Shown in pieces: positions 11,601-20,573 of a stretch of 64,000 nucleotides of DNA (positions are counted from its first letter, which is position 1; the number at the start of each line of letters is the position of its first letter). The stretch lies in the NCBI GenBank assembly GCA_030280995.1, contig JASXTE010000016.1, positions 18,605,501 to 18,669,500 on the forward strand, in the 5' to 3' direction. This stretch comes from Hemileia vastatrix (lineage: Eukaryota > Basidiomycota > Pucciniomycetes > Pucciniales > Zaghouaniaceae). Under the pieces are notes generated by a model, which was given only the letters and a program-made list of their open reading frames with translations, made no database searches and was not told where the DNA came from. A program made the position numbers and the translations under genes.

Positions 11601-13007
11601 CTTGCCATTCGGTTTCTTGATACAAAATACAGGACTAGAATAACTTGATGTTGATTGCTCATACAGTCCAGTGCGTATCCGTTCTCTGACAACTTCAATA
11701 TAGGCTTCTTTTAATGCAGCCGGAATAGGAATCGGTTTCTGCTGCCACGGTTCATGACATACCACAGGAATCTTGTAAGGCTCCCCATAGGAATGCTTCA
11801 ACACACCCCTCTCCTCTTCTACAAAAGCAATGGCCTTCTCTCGCTTGACCATCACATCCAACAACAACTTCTTCTCTTCACCAGACAACCAACCATCAGG
11901 TCCAAAATTAACAACACCCAGTCTCTCAAAAGTGATTCTTGACGTCTCAGAAAATTCAGGCGGATTCTTTACCAAGGGACTTTCATAAGGATCTCTTGAT
12001 AACCTTGGTCTTCTCAAGGGTGGATTTAATTCTGCAGGTAGCGGTTCATTAATAGGTCGAACTTTATTTTCTACTTTCTTATATTTGGCTGCGTCCACAT
12101 CTAAATAAACTTGAGGTAAAACATCGCCATTAAAACTTTCATCAAATGAATCTTCTTCATCGTCAGAATCGGAATAAGAAAAATTAGAAAAATATTTTAT
12201 TTCATTTTTAAATTTTACCCTTTTCTCCTTTCCCTCGTCTAATTTATAAACATATTTTCCAACACCTTTTCTTCCCTTATCCAACAGTAAATCACCCATA
12301 AAGAAAGTTGGCAGTTTAACCTCTTGCTGGAGAACCGGAATTGAATTTTCACAAAAATTATTTTTTTGTGTTTTAATTATACCAAGATTTTTTATTTGAT
12401 TTTGATGAGATAATTGCAGTTTACCCTCTTGCTGGAGGTCCAGAATAACATTTTCACATAAATTATTTTTTTGTGTTTTAATTATACCAAGATTTTTAAT
12501 CGGATTTTGATGTGATATTTGCAGTTTACCCTCTTGCTGGAGGTCCGGAATAACATTTTCACATAAATTATTTTTTTGTGTTTTAATTATACCAAGATTT
12601 TTAATCGGATTTTGATGTGATATTTGCAGTTTACCCTCTTGCTGGAGGTCCGTGATAGAAGGAGATAATTGCAGTTTAACCTCTTGCTGGAGGTCCATAA
12701 ACATACCCTTCCAATTTTTATCCAACCTAATTTGGCCCATTTTGCCTTTTTCACCGTTTTTAAATTTAATAGAAAAACCGGGTAAATCCAATAAACATAT
12801 AGAAAAGTCCAAAACGTATTTACACTCCAAATTAATATTAACAGAAAATAATTGAGAATCCACTTGAATTATCTCCAAGTGAGCTGACCTATTGCAATCC
12901 GGGATCTCATCCTGAGGAGAGATTACAACATTAGAGCGATCAGCCCCTGCTACCCCAAAAAATGAGGGCATCCATAATAATTTGAATCCTGAAAAAATTG
13001 AAGACAT
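8607..13007 (-). CDS. Gypsy-A pol polyprotein: RT, RNase H, integrase (1,466 aa)
   Basis: An intact frame from an ATG at 13,007. Residues 100-235 are an unusual repeat region (units beginning DLQQEGKLQ). Reverse transcriptase spans about 430-650, with LRVVHDLRELNR, LPQGA and the catalytic GIFIDDGGIKGP, which replaces the usual YxDD. RNase H begins near IYLAVDSS (about 736). The integrase has an HHCC zinc module (HEDLGHRG...CEEC, 1106-1144) and the DDE triad in SLDAVH, VDGGPEFG and EGMVERG (about 1170, 1228 and 1263). No DTG/DSG protease motif is evident. The tail resembles the usual post-integrase WNGPYKI module. No chromodomain is seen. This FIDD type recurs in basidiomycete Ty3 elements (recalled knowledge). 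Confidence 0.93.
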   Translation of the reverse strand: MSSIFSGFKLLWMPSFFGVAGADRSNVVISPQDEIPDCNRSAHLEIIQVDSQLFSVNINLECKYVLDFSICLLDLPGFSIKFKNGEKGKMGQIRLDKNWKGMFMDLQQEVKLQLSPSITDLQQEGKLQISHQNPIKNLGIIKTQKNNLCENVIPDLQQEGKLQISHQNPIKNLGIIKTQKNNLCENVILDLQQEGKLQLSHQNQIKNLGIIKTQKNNFCENSIPVLQQEVKLPTFFMGDLLLDKGRKGVGKYVYKLDEGKEKRVKFKNEIKYFSNFSYSDSDDEEDSFDESFNGDVLPQVYLDVDAAKYKKVENKVRPINEPLPAELNPPLRRPRLSRDPYESPLVKNPPEFSETSRITFERLGVVNFGPDGWLSGEEKKLLLDVMVKREKAIAFVEEERGVLKHSYGEPYKIPVVCHEPWQQKPIPIPAALKEAYIEVVRERIRTGLYEQSTSSYSSPVFCIKKPNGKLRVVHDLRELNRVTIKDAGIPPSAEEFVEAFAGRVCYGLGDIMGGYDERELHPDSRPLTTFDTPLGRLQLTRLPQGATNSVAVYQAQMAWILQDEIPQYAGIFIDDGGIKGPTTDYDNQVLEENPGIRKFIWEFAITLERILFRIEEAGLTISGSKFSCCVPALEILGHVVCREGRIMSKKKVNKIQSWPRPKNTTEVRGFLGVCVYVRMFIKDFSSLAAPLRRLTRKDADWEWDEECEKAFVKLKEVVGKDLVLHKLDYGKDAGRIYLAVDSSQVAAGAVLSQMDKAGYIRPVRYESVVFTEVESRYSQPKLELCGVAKILKKLQHILWGQHFELQVDAKSLIQMINSPSLPNAPMTRWVAFIQYFSFDLVHKPGKTFTMPDGLSRRPPTEEDSDSEEFDEDIPIIKASTKGAEDFPYLPHEVKLAGLLCLDYDDDDLHQEDKLENSFYVNKGVGKGVDKFGREEVEEDVVYEDEDGLVVWDSSKLRNGVYVGELENLNKKVDKEKEVFLNTVFEGSKGSEEKRRHSSIKNLFRGQRLLAHSCAGDIGDREVPIDVILIDFQDEVWGQTGFYFLLVKYLLTLERPEDCEDDEWVAIKRNSSTFYLSGRRLMRRRYPNPQVVITQQKGQELVLKSLHEDLGHRGVGETFRRISDRFWWPGMKMAVKQWVQSCEECQRRSYLRPKEPGRATGEYTLFGRVSLDAVHIKEGRYKYLIVARDDLSGWVEAAPLINLTAKNVAEFFLNNWVYRYGVMKLVTVDGGPEFGIEFKEAVLKVGSKVRVATTYYPEAEGMVERGHQVIKDALVKMCGTSAEKWRHYLPLVLFDDRITAKRTTGFSPYELVFGQKAVLPVDLEAESYLGVDWDTVKTTEELLCARMMQLEKKEEYLEKAYSRMMKIRNQSVRYWDERLAHRLRKPLNPGDMVLVYNRSLESQWGKMFADRWNGPYKIKEQVSGGSYVLEELDGVVLKKRVAADQVKRFYPRGTRSAEVFLRNEDKL
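12309..12693 (-). repeat. 105-bp in-frame tandem repeats carrying a hairpin in each unit
   Basis: Between pol residues 105 and 235 a 35-residue unit occurs about three and a half times. Each unit starts D/V-LQQE-G/V-KL. At DNA level the KLQ-encoding part is the plus-strand motif GCAGTTTA(C/A)-CCTC-TTGCTG-GAGG, the same hairpin as in the spacers. Two further in-frame hairpins lie at about 10,265 (LHQEDKLE) and 10,322 (LPHEVKLA). Confidence 0.85.
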
Positions 13008-13035
13008 AACAATAAAAGAAAATTTCAGCCCAGTT

Positions 13036-13063
13036 TAGGTAGTTTATCCTCATTTCGGAGGAA
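13036..13063 (-). promoter_or_regulatory. Hairpin in the 56-nt gap between gag stop and pol ATG
   Basis: The sense strand reads CCTC-CGAAAT-GAGG followed by ATAAACTA immediately after the gag stop. It is one copy of the dispersed hairpin family. Its position between two ORFs on the same transcript suggests a role in translation of pol, such as reinitiation, but that is inference. Confidence 0.5.
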
Positions 13064-14269
13064 TTAAATTCTTGATATCCCCTGGAGATAATCCATAATT
13101 TTGCCCCAAGGGCTTATCCACCAATTCCATAAAACCCAAAAGTAAACCCCAATAATTTGTCCTACCAACGGACATAAAAAATAAACAAACCTTTTCCAAA
13201 ATATGAGTGCATCCAATTTATGCACTCTATTATCAAATGCCACTACACTCTTTATTAGTGCAGGGAAAACCATATCCTCCATAAAAATCTCTTCCTGAGA
13301 TTGAAACAAATCCACCATACATTTACCAGATTCATAAACCATATCCACATCTGAATTGCAGACAGTCTCCGCTTTTGAAGACAAAACCTGAGGTAAATAT
13401 TCCTCTAAATCAAATTCCAAATTATCCAAAACAAAATTATCCCCATCATCCAAAATTTTGTCATTAATGACAACAATATCTTCATCTTCAAAAATCTCTT
13501 CTTTCCAAACAGAAGAGTCAACAAAAATAATATCTTCAGGCTGGACGAAATCTTCAGGAATGGCTGAATCCAAAATTTCATCAGAAACTAGTTCTTTTAA
13601 ACCATCCTCTTCTATCTCTTGAGCGACCTCAGTGTCTTCTCCAGAGTCCAAATCAACAGAGTTATGAGTATCCAGATGTTCCAAAATAACCTTCTTTAGC
13701 ACCTCCATACCAGGAATCCTAGTTTCTCCATCTGGGCAATCCTTCATTAAATTCGCATTAATAAGCACCATCAAAACATCTTTCTTAACCTTTTCCCCCA
13801 TAGCATCCCAAAAAACATACTTTGATGCATTATCATGAAATAAAATTTCATACTCCAACAAATAATCCAGAACCACCTGAAATTCAACCATAAACTGATG
13901 ATACTGATGCAGAGATGTTACACCACCTTTTGATTCCCATTTCCTAGCTATATCCTTTAGATCCTCCAATGAATAAACTTTTGGCCACCTTTTTTCCATT
14001 TCCATCTTGAGCTTTCTCCAATCTTGATCTTTATAACCATCCATAGAAATAACCTCCTTTTCCACCTCTCTGTCCAAAATAAAGAACCTAATCTGCTTCA
14101 CCATATCCAAAGGTAAAGCACCATCAATTGCAGCTGCAGTTTCATACCTATTTAAAAATCCTTCTAAATCATCTCCAGAAAACTTGGGCCCAACCCAAGA
14201 TACAATCCTTACTGATGCCCTAACAGGTAAACCAGCAGCCAACACAGCAGTTCCACTAGTAGAAGACAT
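13064..14269 (-). CDS. Gypsy-A gag (about 401 aa)
   Basis: The start is taken at ATG 14,269 (MSSTSGTAVL). A longer frame to 14,296 has only a TTG. The N-terminal half holds a gag-like domain (FSGDDLEGFLNRYE, then DWRKLKMEMEKRWPK) of the type seen in basidiomycete Ty3 elements. The C-terminal half is strongly acidic, with no CCHC zinc knuckle. A hydrophobic Trp-rich tail of about 40 residues closes the protein, which is unusual for Gag and may be a membrane segment. The intact stop lies 56 nt before the pol ATG in a different frame, so pol is probably made by reinitiation or internal entry rather than simple read-through. Confidence 0.8.
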   Translation of the reverse strand: MSSTSGTAVLAAGLPVRASVRIVSWVGPKFSGDDLEGFLNRYETAAAIDGALPLDMVKQIRFFILDREVEKEVISMDGYKDQDWRKLKMEMEKRWPKVYSLEDLKDIARKWESKGGVTSLHQYHQFMVEFQVVLDYLLEYEILFHDNASKYVFWDAMGEKVKKDVLMVLINANLMKDCPDGETRIPGMEVLKKVILEHLDTHNSVDLDSGEDTEVAQEIEEDGLKELVSDEILDSAIPEDFVQPEDIIFVDSSVWKEEIFEDEDIVVINDKILDDGDNFVLDNLEFDLEEYLPQVLSSKAETVCNSDVDMVYESGKCMVDLFQSQEEIFMEDMVFPALIKSVVAFDNRVHKLDALIFWKRFVYFLCPLVGQIIGVYFWVLWNWWISPWGKIMDYLQGISRI

Positions 14270-14296
14270 CCCAAAACATAAGAAAAGCGTTAACAA

Positions 14297-14448
14297 CCGT
14301 TAAAATAACAAGCCTCTTGCAGGCCAATAACAAAAATCCAATTAGAGTTCCAGAGAATAAGCCTCTTGCAGGCTAATAACGTTCTTGATCCAAGTAAGTC
14401 TTTTAAAGAAAGCTAGAGAAATCGAAAACCCCACGTTGGGCGCCAACT
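14297..14448 (-). promoter_or_regulatory. Gypsy-A leader with tRNA primer binding site
   Basis: On the minus strand the 5' LTR is followed, after AGT, by TGGCGCCCAACGTGGGG (14,430-14,446), a classic TGGCGCC-type site complementary to a tRNA 3' end. Two AAGCCTCTTGCAGGC units (plus-strand reading, near 14,310 and 14,357) form GCCT/AGGC hairpins in the leader. Confidence 0.8.
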
Positions 14449-15541
14449 ATGGTAAGGTAAACTCTTACAGTCGCCTTGCTGTAAGCAGAATCCGGAGGAG
14501 ATATGTGGATTTAGCTGAAAACCCCGTCCTTCCAATAAAAATAACAAAGTAGGTGTTCTAAATCACTAAGCTAACCAATCTACTTAGATCTGATTGATAA
14601 AAATAATGAAACTCTAAAATAATTAACGCTTATTGAGATTAAATGATCGTGGCTGTTGATAAAGAAATACTGATAACAACAATTAAGGTGTACCAGTGAA
14701 AGATCTGAAAAGATTGACTTTTATGTTTTTATAATAATTTGAATTTTTATGAGACAGCAATAATCAAGTCCCAGCGATGAAGACCTTTCTAAAGATACCC
14801 TATATGAAGTGTGATTTAAATAGTTGAATTGTATTTCTAAAATGTTATGTAAAAATAATAAATGTTATAAGGGTATTATAACTTATTTAATTTGTTGAGT
14901 AATTAAAAATGAGACCGTGGTGGTTAATGATTAAGCTGTATGATCTGTTCCCCCTCTCAATTTTGAGTTTGAGAAGCGCTTAAGTATTCCTAGTCACGTG
15001 CCTAAGTTTTCCCCTCCAGAGCTCTTCCAGAGTCAATCCGGAGCCCGTACGGAGTCCGTCCGGACTTCCGGACTCAATTTAGAACCTTAAAACCATAATA
15101 AAAAATCTAGAAAAATTACACATAATAGAGCTACTTCCCCTTTACATACCAAACTAATTTTCGTAGTCTGCGCAGCTCTAATTACCCCGTGAAAATTCAT
15201 CAAAGTTAAGTAATTTTTGAAAACGTAAATATTTCTATAAAACTTTAAAATTCATTTAAAAATAATATAAAAAAAATAGTAAAAATTCTGGGAAAATTTC
15301 CCAAGGTTCTTGAGTGACTTGACTTGATACTTATAAATTTTTCAGACCGTAAAAATAAGTTTTCTCCGTAAAATAAATTGTATTTTTGTAGGCATTCGCT
15401 CGTGACCAATTTCTTCATATTTTAAACTCCAAAATAAATTAAATAAAACCCTTTTTATAAAAAAATAATAACACCAATCTTGCACGCCGTAATAACTCCA
15501 TTTACATATTTAGGTGCCGTACTAAACTTTAGGCTACCACA
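14449..15541 (-). repeat. 5' LTR of Gypsy-A
   Basis: The partner of 3245-4350, oriented so that it drives gag-pol on the minus strand. It ends next to the TGGCGCC primer site. The TCACT target duplication follows at 15,542-15,546, and B1 leader sequence then resumes. Confidence 0.9.
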
Positions 15542-15546
15542 TCACT

Positions 15547-16074
15547 ATAGTAAGTAAACCTTTGCACCTATCAACTATATTATTAAATTTTTATTGCAAT
15601 AACAGTGCCTTGGCTATTTTGCTGAGTCACTGAGTGTAAGTGATCTATATTTTTTTAAATAAATTTTTTTTTCCTAGTTGACCATAATAGAGCTACTCTC
15701 TTAGTCCTAGAAAATAAATATTTTCTTAAAGGAATTAAATTAATTTTTTTATTGAAATTTTGATATTATTGGTTGACCAAAATAGTACTCAGTGCTTAGT
15801 CCCAATATTACCAATATATTTTTTGGTATTAATTATTTTTGGTTGATTCCTTAAACCATTTTTGGTTGGTCCCAAAATAATTACTGCTTATTTTTTAATA
15901 ATAAAATTTTGTAAATACATATTTTTTGTATTACATTATTATTGTTAATTGATTTATAAACTGAATAAAATATATATTTTTAATTTTAAAATAATTTGAA
16001 ATTTTTATAATTATTTTGAAAAATTTAAATTTAAATCATTGATAATATTCACTTGATTTTTGCTCACAGTTTTT
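15547..16074 (+). promoter_or_regulatory. Gypsy-B1 leader with predicted 5' UTR intron (15,550-16,069)
   Basis: CACTATA|GTAAGTAAACC provides a consensus donor and TGCTCACAG an acceptor five bases before the gag ATG. The same pair is kept in B3 (32,979-33,473) and B2 (20,059-20,568). Several upstream ATGs would be removed by splicing, which supports a leader intron. Confidence 0.6.
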
Positions 16075-16731
16075 ATGTCCAGTAGCTTGACAAGCAGCAT
16101 GGATAATCTTCATGTTGATGAAATTGATGTGGATGTTGATAATGATTCTTTAGGTTCTTCAAAATTTACTTACAAAAATTCTTCAGCTGAAAAAAAACCT
16201 TCATATTCTTCAGGACATAGAAATGTCAGGAGGAGTGGAAAACCCCCTCCTCCAATAACTCTGAAAGAAGTAAAGCCTCAAATCAGTCAGTACAATCCTC
16301 TAAAGGGTATAAAATTAAAAAAGATCCCTCTGGCACAGAAAATAAACAATCTATCCAGTCATATAAAAGAGCTGAAGGCAGAAAACATGAGGTACAAGGA
16401 AAAAGTAGACACACTCTGGGAACAGATGCAGGAGCTTTTATATCACAAACAGGTTCAGCCTCCTCCTTTACCAACCACCCAGACTCAGCCTCAACCTCAG
16501 CCCCATCAGGCACCCAGCTCTTTCACTCAAATTCAAAACACTCTACAAGTGGAAGAGTGGAAATTTGACTACCTGATGAGACATTACCGGCAGAATTTAC
16601 GGCAAACAGCAGCTCAACACCCTGGCCCATCCAGGACACAAACTTACCATCAACCTCCTCAGGCCCATACTTATCAGGGAGGCAGAAGAAAGAAGGCACA
16701 GGGGAAATTCCTCCCTTGCCATGGTAAGTAA
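16075..16731 (+). pseudogene. Gypsy-B1 ORF1 (gag N-terminal part)
   Basis: Starts MSSSLTSSMDNLHVDEI. It has a Pro/Lys-rich stretch, a probable coiled coil (NNLSSHIKELKAENMRYKEK), a Gln/Pro tract and a basic GGRRKKAQGK tail. In B3 the frame ends LPW with TAA; B1 has a 1-bp deletion near 16,708 that changes the last residues. It resembles ORF1 of Gypsy-C in layout. No zinc knuckle is present here; the knuckle is encoded further downstream. It probably acts as an N-terminal Gag segment. Confidence 0.65.
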
Positions 16732-17690
16732 TCTGTTTGATAAATATGTTGGTATGTATAGTAATAAATCTTCCTCCACAGGTAATCATGTTGAAAATGG
16801 TGAAAGAACTGTTAAACCTATTAAGAGAAAAATTTCTGTAATGAGTAGCCCTAATGATGTAATTAGTAAATTGTCATTTAATGAGCCTTTACATTTAACT
16901 TCAACTTCTTTAATTAATCCTTTTCTTGCAATGAAAAATAATTCTGTTTCCCCTGAAGTCTATTCCTTTCTGGAGAAAACTTCTGAGGAAATATTAAAAG
17001 ATTCCCTTGATTTTAATGTTGTAAAAGACAAAATCTTTAGAGATGTATTAGTGGATGAAAGTGACAGATTAAATAATTTGCATTTAAATTGTAAATTGAG
17101 TTCTTCTGTACAAGATACAGCTTATTTTAAAATAAAAGAAACTTTGAATATTTTTCTTAGTCAAAAAAAACAAATATGAAGTGATCATAGAGCTATTTCA
17201 GATAAAAATATTCATCTGCATAAAACTTTAAGTGAGTTAAAACCCCTTACTGATGAGAGTTCTTCATTAAAGAGTGAAAATAAGTCTCTAAAAAATGAGT
17301 TGAAAAATCTGAAAATTGATTTCCAGGCTCTGAGTAACAAATACTCAGTTTATGAAGACAGAAATGTTTTATCCCTTACAAAAATCAATGGCCAAACGTC
17401 TGAAATTCCATGGATAAATAATTATTTTTCTGAGCTACAGGAAAAATTCTCAGCCTTACCTGTAAACCATTATGGTTTAGATCAAAATGCTTCCCATAAG
17501 CTGAATAAAAATAAAATAAAAGAGCCTGAACAAAGCAGCTCCTTAATTCCTCCTATTTCAGCCATTAAACAACCTGACAATGAGTCTGTGAAATCTTTTT
17601 CAACTAGCAAAAATTATTCTAATGGCCATGAACCAGCTGTTTCCGTAAATAAAGAAATTTCTGAACACCTGTCAAAACTTCAAGAATAAT
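16721..17690 (+). pseudogene. Gypsy-B1 ORF2 (coiled-coil Gag segment), interrupted
   Basis: The ATG overlaps the end of ORF1 in the string CCATGGTAAGT. The frame continues MVSNLFDKYVG to a TGA at 17,177-17,179 and is followed by further open stretches to 17,689. B2 reads through the position of that TGA, while B3 has the same TGA. The protein is rich in Lys, Ser and Leu with coiled-coil character and no recognised domain. It ends LSKLQE followed by TAA, a stop also present in B2 and B3. Confidence 0.55.
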
Positions 17691-17699
17691 TAATCTTAA

Positions 17700-18424
17700 A
17701 TAATTCTAATCAAAAAATGGAGCATCCCAGTAGCCAGAAAAATTGGCCTAAACTGGATCAGTATCCCACCTTTGATCATGACTCTTCATATGATTGGCAG
17801 TACTTTGTCTAAAGAATTGATAATCTACAAAATTCCTATAAATTTCCAGATGAAGAGATTGTTTCTAAATTAATTTCTTTATTTTCCCATGTAGCTTTAA
17901 TGTGGTATGAATCTGTCTTATTGGACAATAAAAATTATACTTGGAAAGAGTGGAAAACATTGATTGAAAATAACTTTTGTGGTTTAAAATTCAGACTTTC
18001 TCAACAGAGATTATATGAGACTGCTAGATATGCATCCTCTTCTCCTGAAAAACCTATTGTTTTCCTCATGAAAATAACAAGAATTCTTAGAGCAATGGAT
18101 CCAAAAATGGATTATGATATTTGGAGAGACTAAATTCTCTATAAATTGCCAAATATTCTGTGATATTTGATTGTGGCAAGAACTGAGAATGTGAGAGAAA
18201 ATTGTTCCTTTATTACTATCTTTAACAAAGTTATGCTTAATCATAGATATTAACCAAGGAATTATGCTTTAAAATCTTATCATGATCAGCAGAAGCCTTC
18301 AACAAAACTTCCAGACAAAACTGGTAAACCCTCTACCCCAGTTGCACCAAAGAAATATGCAACTAACACTTGTTTTAAATGTAACAAACCATGGAAGGAA
18401 GGACATGTTTGTGACAAGAAAATT
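17700..18424 (+). pseudogene. Gypsy-B1 gag core and zinc-knuckle fragment
   Basis: Reads KNWPKLDQYPTFD...LMWYESVLLDN, the retrotransposon gag domain also seen intact in B2 (22,174-22,746). Stops interrupt it (TAA near 17,811, shared with B3; another near 18,131). The zinc-knuckle region (CFKCNKPWKEGHVC) reaches the insertion point of the solo LTR. Confidence 0.7.
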
Positions 18425-19644
18425 TGTCAGCCAGGCTATCTCAGGAGCACAGTAATTTATATAATAAATTACTGAAATCATGTTTGGAAATAACTCTATG
18501 TAGTTACAATAAATTATTTTATTAAATAATAAAATTATAAATATTTTATGAATAAATAATTACTCTATTTATTTTTATTATTAAATAAGTTTTATTACAT
18601 AAATTAATATTATATTCTATAAAAACATGGTGCACTTCTATGTATTTAATATTTCTAAAAAAATAATTAAATTAATTATAATATTATAAGATTAATTATA
18701 TTTAACTTATAATGGAATTACAATTAATTTTATATAACTTAGATATTAAATTCTATTCATCATATAATTGTATCCATAAATATTGGGCGCTTTTTTGACC
18801 CTTAATTGTGTCAATAGAATTAGTAAATAATTTAAAATACATATTTAATATATTAATATTAAATTCTCAATTTAAATAAGTTACAATTAAATTAATTTTC
18901 TGTTCCAATTAAATTAATTACTGAAATTAGTTAAAACAGTTAATTTCTCTTTACAATTGAACTAAATTGATTATATAAATTTTTGAGTGAAAATAATTGT
19001 AGTTGTTTTAAATTAAAACCTTTACATCTTAGTATAATACTTTTTTAGGATATTTTTTCTCAAAATTCTCATGGCCTCATACTTTTTTAGTTATTCATTA
19101 CTTGTTTGGAGCTTTAATACGGGAGAGTCAATAATTTATTCTCAGGTTTAATTTGTTGTTTCATTTTTCCCTCAACATGTATGTTTTAATTAAGTTCTTT
19201 TGGTCTTTTGTTTCACATACTATCATTTTTGTATATACATTGGAAGAGCCTCAGAATGTATCCTTGCCTATAAAAGGGTCTTGTAATTCCTCTTTTTTAT
19301 CTATCACTTATTATACACTCAACTCAAATACAATTTTAAATATATTATGTTTATTTTATTTTTTATTAGCATTATAAGTCTAAATTTAAAAGTAAATAAA
19401 TTATCTAAGGTTGCTATAAGTCTATTAATAATTATAATTGTGAACCTTGCACTGCTATATAACTTACAATATTTAAATATTATAAACTGAACCTCACTGT
19501 TTTGTCACTGCTCAAATCTTGTTGTAGCATTTCTTTATTTTTTCCCTCTTACTTTCTTAAGCTACAAATTATTATAAAAACCTATTTTATTATTTCTCTA
19601 TTCTATTTCTCCTTTTCCTCCTTTTTCTAGACAACCAGCTAATA
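18425..19644 (+). mobile_element. Solo Gypsy-B LTR inserted in the zinc-knuckle region of B1
   Basis: Begins TGTCAGCCAGGCTATC and ends AACCAGCTAATA. AAATT repeats flank it exactly (18,420-18,424 and 19,645-19,649). The uninterrupted reading (GACAAGAAAATTCATC) is present in B2 and B3. It carries the TATA motif GCCTATAAAAGG near 19,266. Confidence 0.9.
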
Positions 19645-19874
19645 AAATTCATCTTTTTGAACAAACTGTAGAATCTGAAAATACTCAAGCTGATCTTGAT
19701 GATTCCTCAAGTGACTGTAATAGTAATATCTCTTATGACCATGATTCTTATCAAGAAGTTCTAGTCTTAGAAAAAGATATCTAATATTTGGATAATTGGT
19801 CTGAAAATTGTGATTTTTATTATTTCATTATTCTCTTTCTCCTTTTCCTCCTTCTTCTAGACAACCGGCTGATA
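19645..19874 (+). other. B1/B2 junction: B1 gag fragment fused to the last 56 bp of a B LTR
   Basis: B1 coding sequence resumes after the solo LTR and runs to about 19,818, where B3 continues with GTTGTTTTATC but B1 switches to TTTTTATTATTTC...CTAGACAACCGGCTGATA, the 3' end of a B LTR. The switch point shares a short T/A-rich microhomology. Everything between, that is the rest of B1 pol and most of the B2 5' LTR, is missing. Confidence 0.75.
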
Positions 19875-20573
19875 ATTGGATCCCTTTCCAAAAGATGAAA
19901 ACAATACAAGACTTTGCGACAAATGTCATTGCGCACGGACCACCCAAGCCAAAAAAGAAACTTTTTGCGGCAACCGTGTTTCAAACTTGGGTTCAATCTT
20001 TTAGATTTATATTTAATTAAATAATATATTATTTTGAAGTGATTTCATGATCACTTTAGTAAGTTAACCTTTGCACCTCTCACTTATATTATTTAATTTT
20101 TATTTCAATAACAATGATTGTGGCTTAATTGCTGATTCACTGAGTGTAAGTGTTCAATTTTTTTTTTTATTATTCTTAGTTGACCATAATAGAGTATTAC
20201 TCTTAGTCCTAGAAGATCATTAATTTTTAATAAATTATTAAATTATTTTTATTAAAATATTTTTGATTTATTGGTTGACCATAATAGTACTCAGTACTTA
20301 GTCCCAATATTTCCAATATATTATTTTTGGTATTATTATTTTGGTTGACTTATAAGACCTTTGTTGGTTGGTCCCATTATAATTATTGTTATTTATTAAT
20401 AAAAAATTGTAACTACATTTATTTGTATTATATTTTTTGTTAATTAATTGATTTTTGAATAAAAAATTTAAAAAAAAAAATTTGTTTTGTTAAAAATTCA
20501 ATTATTTATATTTTATTTTGAAATCAACAATTTGAATCATTATAATAATATTGATTCTTTTTTCACAGTCTCA
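19875..20573 (+). promoter_or_regulatory. Gypsy-B2 leader with predicted 5' UTR intron
   Basis: Matches the B1 and B3 leaders, with donor TTTA|GTAAGT at 20,059 and acceptor TTTCACAG at 20,568. ATTGGATCCCTTTCC directly follows the LTR end and may be the primer site. Confidence 0.6.

Larger units (their letters stand above)
3245..15541 (-). mobile_element. Gypsy-A: complete Ty3-type LTR retrotransposon, 12.3 kb
   Basis: Two LTRs of about 1.1 kb in the same orientation (3245-4350 and 14,449-15,541) flank gag and pol on the minus strand, with two spliced genes on the plus strand between pol and the 3' LTR. A TCACT duplication lies at 3240-3244 and 15,542-15,546, and the empty site (TGATCACTATAGTAAG) is intact in B3 near 32,970. 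The insertion lies a few bases before a predicted leader-intron donor of B1. The element has a tRNA-type primer site and a polypurine tract next to the correct LTRs. Gag and pol are open throughout, while both plus-strand genes carry one nonsense codon each. Confidence 0.93.
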
